64,000 bases of DNA from Dendrobium chrysotoxum. Lineage: Eukaryota > Streptophyta > Magnoliopsida > Asparagales > Orchidaceae. The number at the start of each line of letters is the position of its first letter. The first letter of the stretch is position 1. The notes under the pieces are model-generated. The model was not told the DNA's origin and did not search any database. It saw only the letters and a list, made by a program, of their open reading frames with translations. A program made the position numbers and the translations under genes. Below, piece by piece: positions 24,926 to 34,966 of the stretch. The stretch lies in the NCBI GenBank assembly GCA_019925795.1, contig CM034311.1:9472126-9536125 (forward strand), written 5' to 3'.

Positions 24926-25863
24926 TGTGGGCTCCAAAATTTGGCCCTAGCCTCCCCCGTTGCTTTTTGGGGGAGTTTTAATGGATTAAGTTCTGGGGTA
25001 AATTTTGGGAAGGCAGATTTGGATTGTAGAAAAGACACTACCTAGAGATTTTGCCTTCATTTTGTGAGGACTTTATGATATAAGTTCTAGTTTCCTATAG
25101 GTGTAAGCCCATAAAGTTGATTACCTCTCCCGATCAAGAAAGAGAACTTTCGGTTAAGGCTAGTCATCAATAAGACACATAGAAAGAAGTGTTATCTAGC
25201 ACATAGTAGCAGCATGGGCTTAGGTTGATAGAAAATTTGGAGATTTGATATTTAAAATTTGTAATTTAACCATCTTACACATAAAGTGGATGGTGGGGGA
25301 ATGGATGATGGGCTGATCAAGATCCCATGGTTCTATCATCCCAGGCCATTGTGGTCCCTAGTCTACTTAGTTAGAGGAGGCAGTTGACCTAACCTTACCG
25401 AAGGATCCTTATCGGCAGCCATGGGTTACTTTGTCTATGGGTACCTTATAGACCTGGGGGGAATATTTATCTAAGGGGATAAATTTAAATCCACCTTAGC
25501 TAATAGAGGGCATTGTGCCCTATTAATTATATCATATTGATTCATATCTTAATAATTTGATACCATTGGGGAGCATATGGGCTTTGGCTATAACTGTAAT
25601 ATAGTGGTGCCATTTAGCAGCAAACCACCCGATTCAGAGGGACCCTGGTCATAACCGTTTACCTGTGATGCGATTTGGCAATAAAATCACCGATTAAAGG
25701 ACTCGTGCCATATCCTTATTGGCAGGAGATGATTTGAGAATGAATCCTATAGATATTCTTGACCAGACATTAGCTCTTTGTGAGTTGAAGCATATTTTCA
25801 TATTTGTCCACCTTGATAGATTGTTGTGGAAGGTGGAAGAATTTTGCTTTAAGTATTGATGGT
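24926..25863 (-). mobile_element. Tat-type LTR fragment (second copy of the element E U5 block)
   Basis: From ggctccaaaat the first ~140 bases match 11750-11890. The rest is non-coding and cannot be matched to another part of the window. Element B is inserted at its right, and it presumably continues past 46863. Confidence 0.5.
25859..25863. repeat. Target site duplication of element B (left)
   Basis: ATGGT; the right copy at 46858-46862 reads ATGCT, one mismatch. Confidence 0.7.
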
Positions 25864-25908
25864 TATTACAAATCTGGATTCAAGGATCATAATTTTGATG
25901 ATAATAAT
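25864..25908 (+). repeat. 5' LTR of element B, first 45 bases
   Basis: tattacaaatctgg, then aattttgatgataa, aligning with the start of the 3' LTR at 45118 (tgttgtaaatctgg). The last five bases, ATAAT, are the target site of element A. Confidence 0.88.
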
Positions 25909-26213
25909 TGTTGAAATCCAGGATCCCGAGCACTTAATTTTGATGGTGACAACTAATACTTACTGAGTACATATAGACTTCCGTTAGATTACAAATGTTT
26001 AATCTTTGTATATGAGCACTAACATTTCAGGTCAGATGCACACTGCTAAAGATTGCTGGAGACTCAAATCGGGTAGAATAGGATGTTGAAGAGTCTGTAA
26101 TTTTTATTTCTTTATTTTTTCTTTTTTGAGTATGCCACAGAAGCATGCATGTGAAAGGAGCAACCATGCACACACACAGGGGGAGAATTTTTTTAAAAAT
26201 GATTAATTTTTTT

Positions 26214-27052
26214 TAAGCACATCGTACTGTACGACCTTGGATCGTACTGTACGATTAATTAAAAATACTCAGGCTAACGGCTAATTTTCAAATGATTAAG
26301 TTTACAAACTTATCGTACTGTACGTTCCATATCGTACTGTATGATAATATGTAATTGTGAAACCCTAGCCGCCAGAATAAGTTTGGTAAGTTTTTAAATT
26401 TGATTTTCTGAACTGATCGTACTGTACGCTACGGTTCGTACTGTACGATTAATTAAAACTTGCCAAAATTATCTCCCTAATCAGGAAATAAACATTGGTT
26501 TCTATTTTATATGTCGATCGTACTGTACGATAATATATCGTACTGTACGACTTACAGAGATGATTTCATTCATCCCAGAGATCGTACCAGATGAAACCAA
26601 TGTTTTTTATTCTGTTCGTCCTGGACGATATTCATATCGTACAGGACGATGTCAAGAAATGAACTGATCGTACTGTACGACTGGTGGAGTGCTGGATGAT
26701 TGTCAGAGACGATTTCCTTCATCCCAGCGATCGTACCAGACGATCCCAAGAATTTTTATACTATTCGTCCTGGACGATATTCTTATCGTACAGGACGATA
26801 TCATGAAAAACACTATTCGTACTGTACGATTAAATGAGTGCTGGACGACTGACAGAGATGAGTTCTTTCATCCCGAGGTTCGTCCCACAGTTCGTCCCGT
26901 ACGAACAGTACGAATCAACAGTATCGTCCTGTACGATATACATATCGTACCGTACGATATGAATAAAATTCGATACCTGTTCGTCTGTACTCGTACTGGA
27001 CGAAGCTGTAATTGAACTGATCGTACTGTACGATTATAAATCGTACTGTACG
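26214..27052 (+). promoter_or_regulatory. Paired-palindrome cluster in U3 of element A
   Basis: At least eight pairs of 11-base palindromic cores (CGTACTGTACG, CGTCCTGGACG and hybrids). Examples of starts: 26223 and 26243; 26519 and 26539; 26617 and 26638; 27022 and 27042. Start-to-start distance is 19-21 bases. The copy in the 3' LTR spans 35275-36110. Confidence 0.9.
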
Positions 27053-27097
27053 AACAGAAACACAAAAGTTAAACTTTTAGGGTTTTCTGAAGCCTGA

Positions 27098-27105
27098 TAT
27101 AAAAA
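27098..27105 (+). promoter_or_regulatory. TATA box of element A LTR
   Basis: TATAAAAA, repeated at 36155-36162 in the 3' LTR. Transcription would begin ~30 bases downstream; not measured. Confidence 0.7.
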
Positions 27106-27881
27106 CAACTTAAAATTTTCTTTAGGGAGTTGTTGATCAATCCTTTTGCTGTGAGAGGCTTGGAGGAGAAAGAAGGGGATTCGGTAGAGAGAAGTTTTTA
27201 GAGAGATCTAGAGCTTGAGAGAGGAAGGTGAAGGTGAGCTTTAGCGTGAGGGAGAAGTAGTGTGAGGGGATCACACGGTGGCTCCAAGCTAGCTGCATGC
27301 TTTGCTCCTCTTGTGGCTTTGGAAGTTTCAAGAAAGTTCTCGAGGGAAGAGTCACTTCAAGATCAACATCGCCAAGGTACTCTGCCATCTCCAGGAGGGA
27401 GAAAAAGGAGAAGGTTCGCTGCCGTCACCAGGAGGGTGACATAGCGTTTGGTATTCCGCCGCACCGAGGGAGGTGAAAGTGAGTATTGTAAAGGCTTCTC
27501 CGCCTTGCTGTGGGGGCAAAAGGAGAGTCAACTTTTACTAGTGCAAATCCCGGAGTAGAGGACTCCGGGGAGTGGACGTAGGTCAAGTGACCGAACCACT
27601 ATAAAAATCTCTGGTGTGTTTTTTCCTGTTTACCGTACTTTACTTTTCATGCTTTAAATTTGTGCGTTTTAATTGCTTGGTGAAAAATCAGTATTTAAAT
27701 ATTGTAGTGAAAAATCTAAAATTGAACTATCAATTTCATCGTTGTGAACGTTGTATTTGCTTCCGCACATTAGTCGTTAAATTATATTTTGAAAATAATA
27801 AAAAAATTAGAACTCTTGTGTAGGGTTAAATTTTTAAAATACCAATTCACCCCCCCTCTTGGCGCATCTCGTACTTTCAAG

Positions 27882-27892
27882 TGGTATCAGAG
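27882..27892 (+). promoter_or_regulatory. Primer-binding site of element A
   Basis: TGGTATCAGAG, 11 bases complementary to the 3' end of initiator Met-tRNA, two bases after the LTR. The twelfth base is A rather than C. Confidence 0.92.
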
Positions 27893-27938
27893 AGGGGTTT
27901 CAAAATAGTGTTTTAGAAAACCTAGAAACGTAAGATCC

Positions 27939-29755
27939 ATGGCTCAATTTGGTAACCGTAACACTACGGAGGGTTATTCCATAACTCGTCCACCTTTATT
28001 TGACAACATACCGTTTGATTTTTGGAAAATACGCATGTCTACATTTTTACAGTCTTTAGACTATCGCTTGTGGATGTTAGTCCAAGAAGGTTATTCTGCA
28101 CCATTTCGTATATTGAATGGAGTTAAAACTGAACTGTCATTTAATGAATGGAGCATTGAGGATAGAGAATTTGCACAACTAAATGCTAAATGTCTAAATT
28201 ATTTCTTTTGCGCATTAAAATCAGAAGACTATATGTGAGTATTAACTTGTACTACTGGTAAACAAATTTGGGACAAACTGTGTATCACGTACGAAGGAAC
28301 TAGTGAGGTCAAACAATCTAGGTTGAACATACTGTTACATGATTACGAACTATTCCGCATGAAACCTAGTGAAACTATATCTGACATGTACACTCGATTC
28401 ACCCAGATTGTAACATCACTGCATGCTTTAGGAAGAGAGTTGTCTAACTCGGAAAAAGTAAACAAAATACTGTGATGTTTGCCTAGCTCATACGATGCTA
28501 AAATCACTGCAATAACTGAGTCAAAAGACCTAAATATTTATTCTATTGATAATTTGCTTGGGTCACTCATTGCCTACGAGCAAGGAGTGAGTCAACGACA
28601 AAGTGATGCAGGTGAAAAGAAAAAGGAGCGAGCAGTGGCTTTAAAAGCAAACAATTCTGAAAGTGACAGCTCAGCAGCGGAGGAAGATGACGACATAGCT
28701 TTGATGACTCGTCAGTTCAAAATTTTTTTGAAAAGAAAGCAGCGCCATCATCAAAGCAATTAGAACAAAGGTAAGAACTCAAAGTATACTAAGGTTGCAT
28801 CTGAAACAATTTGCTTTGAGTGCAGGAAACCCGGTCATCTCCAAGCTGATTGCCCCAACATCAAAACTCATCAAACCAAGGAGAAGGGTGAGGAAAGATC
28901 AAAGTTCAAGAAGGGCAAGTTTAAGACTCAGAAAGCATTTTGGGCCGACTCTGCCTCAGAATCATCGGAAGAAGAAGCAGAGGAGGAGGTAACGAATCTG
29001 TGTCTTATGACTAATGATAATCTTGATCAATCAGATCAAGATGAGGTATGTCAACTGTCTTACGATGAACTGCTTGTTATTTCTGAAAAATTCCATGACT
29101 CGTATAGGAAATTGAAGAAAAAGTATGTTAGTCTTAATACTGAGTTTAGTACTTTACAAAAGGAGCATGCTAGTGTAGTAAAGAATTTTTCTGACTTAGA
29201 TAAAGATCATATGTCTTTGCTTGATAATACGATGCATTAAACAAGAAGCATATTGAGTTAACCACTGCACACGATACCTTAAAATCATCACATGTTGAAT
29301 TAGATAATGCATTTAAGGAACTAGAAGAACTATCAGGGGAACTTAGTAGTAGTGAGCATGCATTGAGATTCAAATATGCTAGTCTTAACCAAGAGAACAA
29401 ATTTTTAAATGAAAAACTTCATGCATACGAGAATAACAAAAAACCTCCCACGTTTGCTGAATTCTTTCAGCCTCCACCATGTGAATCATCTCATTCAAAA
29501 CTAGCACGGCATGCATCATCCAAACCCAGAAATAGGCACTACCACCCTTGTAGATTAGTGAACCCATTTCCAGGTGTTAGATGTTATTCTGGTGGCATGC
29601 TAGGTCACATAGCTCGCACGTGCTCAATTCACTATATGACACATCTAGTGTGGAGACCAAAATCGCATTCATCACAGCATAACATGCATACATTTCATTC
29701 ATATAAGCATGATGTGGAACCCAAACTCACTTGGGTTCCCAAAGCTAATCCATGA
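27939..29755 (+). pseudogene. Sirevirus gag of element A, broken
   Basis: Gag with the long Sirevirus layout. ATG at 27939 (MAQFGNRNTTEGYS). UBN2-type domain (QSRLNILLHDYELFRMKP region ~28315-28370; NLLGSLIAYEQGVSQ ~28552). First zinc knuckle CFECRKPGHLQADC at ~28810-28850, an acidic stretch, then a coiled-coil-like region (29040-29440), and a second knuckle CYSGGMLGHIARTC at ~29580 in which the second Cys is Gly. In-frame stops: TGA 28236-28238, TGA 28473-28475, TAG 28761-28763 (equivalent position TGG in B), plus a frameshift after 29238. Ends WVPKANP, TGA 29753-29755, overlapping an ATG at 29752. Confidence 0.92.
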
Positions 29756-29800
29756 TTGACATTGTAGGGATGCTCTCACAAAAGACCTAGTGAGAGCATG

Positions 29801-32800
29801 TGATACCTGGACAGTGGCTGCTCGAGACACATAACTGGAGACATGAAGCAGTTCGTGACACTGGAGGCCAGGTCAGGAGGCAAGGTAACTTTGGGAGACA
29901 ACACCACCAGAAAAGTGGTGGGCTCAGGTATCATTGGAAATACTAAAAATTTAATTATTGAGAATGTACTTTTAGTGGATGGTTTAAAGCACAATCTCTT
30001 AAGTATAAGTCAACTATGTGACAAGGGCTTTGATATAAAATTTCTGTCTAACAAATGCATGATTAGTTTAAATGATTCACTTGTGTTAGAAGGAAAATGT
30101 ATAAATAATGTTTACATGTTAGACTTGAACTGCATTGAAATCTCAAACTCTTTGTGTCTGAAAACAATAGTAGATGACTCTTGGCTATGGCATAGGAGAC
30201 TATGCCATGCTAGTATGAAAACACTTAGGAACATCACTCAGAAAGACTTAGTTAGAGGCATACCAAAGTTAGACTTTACTAAGGACCATCTTTGTGATGC
30301 TTGCCAATTAGGAAAATAAGTTAAATCTTCATTTCATGCAATCAAGGATATCAGCACCACTAGGCCACTAGAAACTCTCCACATGGACCTGTTCGGACCT
30401 GTTAGTACAGCCAGCCTAGGAGGGAAGTTGTATGGGTTTGTAATAGTAGATGACTACTCTAGGTTTACTTGGGTGAAATTCCTAGCTCATAAGAGTGAGT
30501 CATTTGAAGAATTTAGAGTTTTCTCCACTTGGATTCAAAGGAAATTTGGATGTGTAATTTCAACAATTCATAGTGATCACGGTGGGGAATTTGAGAATGA
30601 TAAATTTGAATCTTTTTGTAAAGAGGTTGGAATAGAACATAATTTCTCTGCCCCTAGAACTCCTCAGCAAAATGGAATAGCAGAAAGAAAGAATAGAACT
30701 TTAGTTGAAGCTGTTAGGGCTATGTTAGCTGAATACACTCTCCCTAGATACTTTTGGGCAGAAGCAGTAAATACCGCATGCTATGTATTAAATAGGGTAA
30801 ATGTTAGATCCAAACTGAATAAGACACCCTATGAGTTGCTTAAGGGTAGGACACCCAATCTTTCCCACTTACACGTTTTCGGGTGCAAATGCTTCATCCT
30901 AATTAATGGCAAGTCACCCTTAGGAAAGTTCGATCCTAAATCTGATGAAGGGGTTTTCCTAGGCTACTCATATGTAGGTAAAGCCTATAGAATATTCAAT
31001 AAGAGAACCCTAGTAGTAGAAGAGTCCACTCATGTGGTATTTGATGAATCAAATAAGACATCTGAACCTAATCATGAAGAAGAAGAAGTTGAGGTTATAC
31101 GGGGAGTAGAAACCATTACCATAGAGACTAGAGCGGAACCTCAGGAACATCTGCCTAAAGATTGGAAATTTTCTTCTAGTCATCCTAGAGAGCTGATCTT
31201 ATGAGACCCATCAGAAGGGGTAAAAACTAGGCATGGACTTAGGAAAGAGGTTAGCCATTCTGCATTCATATCTATGATTGAACCCACGAGTATAGATCAA
31301 GCCTTAGGAGATGAATTTTCTATCCTAGCAATGCAAGAAGAGTTGAACCAATTCATTAGGAATGATGTATAGGAGTTAGTCAAAAGGCCTAAAGAGCAAA
31401 GTGTGGTTGGAACTAAGTGGGTCTTTAAAAATAAGATGAATGACTCAGGAATAGTAGTAAGAAATAAGGCTAGGTTAGTAGCGAAGGGGTATAACCAAAT
31501 TGAAGGAATAGATTTTGAAGAAACCTTTGCTCCGGTAGCTAGACTAGAAGCCATCAGGGTACTGTTAGCTTTTGCTTGTTTTAGGGATTTTAAGCTGTAT
31601 CAAATGGATGTAAAGAGTGCCTTCCTGAATGGAGTAATCAAGGAAGATGTGTTTGTGGAGCAACCTCCAGGGTTTGAAAACTCATAATTTCCAAACCACG
31701 TGTTCAAACTGAAAAAGGCACTGTACGGGTTAAAACAAGCACCTAGAGCCTGGTATGAAAGACTTAGCACGTTCCTACTAGATAGAGGCTTTGTAAAGGG
31801 TAGTGTGGACACCACCTTATTTTTGAAGAAGGTAGGAGTTGAAGTACTCATTGTTCAGATTTATGTAGATGACATATTGTTCGGATCGACGGAGAAAAAC
31901 CTATGTAATGAATTTTCAAAAATAATGAGCGACGAGTTTGAAATGAGCATGATGGGCGAACTTAGTTACTTCCTTGGATTTAGTGTAAAACAAACGGAAG
32001 GTAGAACATTTCTTAGCCAGTCTAAGTACGTCAATGATAATTTGAAAAAATATGAAATGGACAATGCTAAGGTTATGAATACACCCATGAGCTCTAATAT
32101 TCAATTGGATAAAGATCCCAGTGGGAAGTCTGTAGATCAAAAGAGGTATAGGGGAATAATATGATTGCTTCTCTATCTGACTACCAGTAGACCAGACATA
32201 ATGTTTATTGTGTGTCTCTGTGCCCGTTTTCAAGCTGACCCGAAAGAATCTCACATGACTGCTGTCAAAAGAATTCTTAGATATCTTCTAGGGACCCCGA
32301 ACTTAGGAATTTGGTATCCTAGACACAGCACTTCTTTTGAAATCTTAGGATACTCAGATTCAGACTTTGCAGGATGTAGGGTAGATAGAAAAAGCACTTC
32401 TGGCACTTGTCAATTCATTGGACAATCATTAGTTTCATGGTCCAGTAGGAAACAAAATTCAGTAGCCCTATCCACAGCCGAAGCGGAATATATAGCGGTA
32501 GGTAGCTGTGTTGCACAAGTGTTAAGGTTAAAACAACAGCTTGTAGATCTAGGACTACCTGTAGGAAACATTCCGATCATGTGTGACAACACTAGTGCAA
32601 TTTGCATATCCAAAAATCCAATTCAACACTCACGAACCAAACATATAGACATTAGACATCATTTCATTAGAGATCATGTAGCCAAAGGAGATATTGAACT
32701 GCACCACGTTGCTACTAAAGATCAATTGGCGGACATTTTCACAAAACCATTAGGTTATGACACATTTAGCACTTTACGAACCAAATTAGGTGTCATAGAC

Positions 32801-32812
32801 ATTCACGCCTAA
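29801..32812 (+). pseudogene. Sirevirus pol of element A, broken by stops in one frame
   Basis: Protease, integrase, RT and RNase H in a single frame without frameshift from 29801 to the TAA 32810-32812. Protease site LDSGCSRH ~29807-29830; GAG-pre-integrase block with H-H-C-C type residues (WHRRLCHASMKTL, DACQLGK) ~30187-30319; integrase core MDLFGPVS, SDHGGEFEN, PQQNGIAERKNRT (30383-30720); RT with KWVFKNKMN, YQMDVKSAFLNG, YVDDILFGS (31403-31900); RNase H with DSDFAGC, STAEAEY, KHIDIRHHF (32350-32670). Six stops: TGA 29801 (from TGG), TAA 30317, TGA 31202, TAG 31370, TAA 31685, TGA 32162. The TAAs at 30317 and 31685 recur in element B. Confidence 0.95.
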
Positions 32813-33518
32813 TGTAACAAAAAAAAAACAAAAAAAATAATAATAAAAAAATTAGTTTGTGGTTGTTTTGTTTTTGTTAAAAATAAAAAAATTAAAAAAA
32901 AAACAAAAAAATTGGATTCCTGATCCTCTTTCCATGTTGCTCACAAACTTTGGTATTCTCTGACAATCGTACTGTACGATCTACTATCGTACTGTACGAT
33001 AAGGTTCAAATCACTCCAATCTCAGCCGTCCATTCCCATTCACGGTCCAGATCCTTCATGTCTTATACCTATCGTACTGTACGATTCACTATTCGTACCG
33101 TACGATACTAATTATTGGTCATCATACTGTACGACATACCAATCGTACTGTACGATCTACGTGTCAAACGGATTAGGACGAATTTAAATCGGTGGGTACG
33201 AACATTATTGCCTATCGTACTGTACGAACACCTGTTCGTACTGTACGAACACTTTTGGTCAAAAGTCGTTCAGACGACTCGTTGGGACGAACGCCTTACA
33301 CTCATGTTCGTACAGTACGATACTGATCGTACTGTACGATTTGACTCACTTTTCTGAAAGGTCATCCAGACGACATTATTGCGCATATTATACTGTACGA
33401 TGCTCAATCGTACTGTACGATATCCCTTAAATTCTATAAAACGGGAGGGATTCTTTGCCAACTCTCCTCACCTTCAATCCCTCTGAATTTCATCATTCAT
33501 CCAATCCTTTCTTCCAAA
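32813..33518 (+). promoter_or_regulatory. Pol-to-env gap of element A: six palindrome pairs and a TATA box
   Basis: Six pairs of palindromic cores start at 32968/32988, 33073/33094, 33123/33144, 33216/33237, 33309/33328 and 33389/33409, all 19-21 bases apart. They are followed by TATAAAA (33435-33441), then a pyrimidine-rich leader and the ATG of the envelope-like ORF at 33519. This is the LTR promoter layout repeated inside the element. An A-rich stretch (32818-32910) precedes it. Confidence 0.8.
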
Positions 33519-34638
33519 ATGTCTGGGTCCAGTAAGCGCGGTCGTATGATCATCGGGAGCTCTTCCTCCTCTCGGCGCTTCGATGATCGTTTTATCTCCG
33601 CTATGGACGAGAAAGCGTATATCAAAATCAAGGAGGCAAAGTTCACTCCATCCCGCATGCTCAATCAGGCCGCCCTAAATTTTGAGGTGATGAATCAGTT
33701 CGCCTCCACTAGCCTTCAATTCCTTCTGACTCTTGCTTTTCCGTTTCACTCCGAACTCTTGTTTGAGTTTTTTTGCCAATATCCAAGTCGACCTTGAAAA
33801 CACTACCTTCACATCTTATGTCTGTAAACAGAATGTCGTTATCACCGTCAACGACATTGCTGAGCACATCGGGCTGTCCACTGACGGCCCTCGTCCCCAA
33901 TCCATGATCTCCCACGACTATGATTGGACGTCAGTAAATATGACCCTTAGAGGTGTCCCCTCCAATCAACACCTACCCCTGGTCCAAACCTTAAATCAAA
34001 ATGCCCGCGTTATCCAGCATGTCCTACGCACATCTATTATACCTAAAACTGGAGATCGCATCCATATTACTCCCCTACTTTCTGTCATCACCTATCTCAT
34101 TATGTCTGGCACAAAATTCAATGAAGCCCAAATGGTGTTTGACTACATTCATACCTTGTCTGCCTTCCGATATCCCGGTGCCCGTCGTAAACTGAACCTT
34201 GCTTTAGGGCATGTCATAGGCTACATCCTAGATGCAAAATACCAACTTCATTATTCGCTCCCTCCTGATCACCTTCCTATCTTCTACTCGGATGCCTCCT
34301 TTCGTATCTTGTTCCATCGGGGGGCCGCTCCCACCGATCCCGAGTTTGATGACGAGGAGGCTGCTGCTCCTGCTGATGCACCTCCGCCACCACCAATCCA
34401 ACCACATGGCCTTGCTCCTCCCGACTACCCTCACGATGACATTATTCGACGACTTGATCGTCTGGAGACTCGGTTGGATGCCCACATTGCTCAGCAACAT
34501 CAGGAGCATGACACGGATATGAAATGGTTTAGGGAGCGCTTCACATCGATCGATCACCAGTTCGCCTCCCTTCATCAGTACCACCAGCTGTTTCTCGACC
34601 CTCCACCACCACCTCCGGATCAGGATCCAGATTTTTAG
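33519..34638 (+). pseudogene. Envelope-like ORF3 of element A, one frameshift
   Basis: ORF of ~370 codons after pol, in the place of the envelope-like gene of SIRE1-type Sireviruses. The N-terminal part (33519-33797, MSGSSKRGR then a serine-rich stretch) and the main part (open to the TAG at 34636-34638) are in different frames; they overlap at a T7 run (33768-33774), a likely 1-base slip. The middle matches the plant-transposon domain common in envelope-like proteins of plant retroelements (TFTSYVCKQNVVITVNDIAEHIGL, then IPKTGDRIHITPLL). After an acidic, proline-rich stretch there is a coiled-coil-like helix (RRLDRLETRLDAH) and a proline-rich end. I see no clear signal peptide. Its role is unknown; membrane function is not shown. 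Confidence 0.82.
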
Positions 34639-34719
34639 GTTGTTGTAGATGTTTCTGTTTTCTGTTTGTTATCAGTGTACTTATTTTTTTTCTCTTTTTC
34701 TTCCCTTTTTGGTGCTGTC

Positions 34720-34966
34720 AAAAGGGGGAGACTTTTCTGTGTGTTCTGTATTATGTATTTGCTTACTATTAAATGCTATTGGTTGTTTATGTTCTCACTA
34801 CATTTGTTTTTTTATCTTGTTGTTTTATTTATGTTATAATAAAAAAAAACTGTTTCTTCTTCTCCTATTTAAAAATTAATAAGCTACTCTTCTGAGGGGG
34901 AGCTAAAGAAGTCAGAACATCTGTCCATCAGAAAATATTATTTGACACCATCAAAAAGGGGGAGAT
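34720..34966 (+). promoter_or_regulatory. Three polypurine tracts of element A
   Basis: aaaagggggaga (34720-34731), tgaggggga (34893-34901) and aaaaagggggagat (34953-34966), the last touching the 3' LTR. Multiple tracts are a known Sirevirus trait. Confidence 0.85.

Larger units (their letters stand above)
25909..27879 (+). repeat. 5' LTR of element A
   Basis: 1971 bp from TGTTGAAATCC to CGTACTTTCA. U3 holds the palindrome cluster (26214-27052); TATAAAAA at 27098-27105 lies 46 bases after it. The transcribed part contains a purine-rich leader and two diverged copies of the ~38-bp repeat (27376-27440). Confidence 0.96.

Noticed and set aside
26214..27052. Regular palindromic repeats that could suggest a CRISPR array
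   Set aside because: Repeats are short (11-15 bases), variable, paired with ~9-base spacers and identical in both LTRs of a retrotransposon; this is plant DNA.
26689..27065. Open reading frames on both strands in the U3 of element A, and their copies in the 3' LTR
   Set aside because: They arise from the palindromes (repeated RTVR/VRTVR words), recur at 35873-36121 and have no domain.
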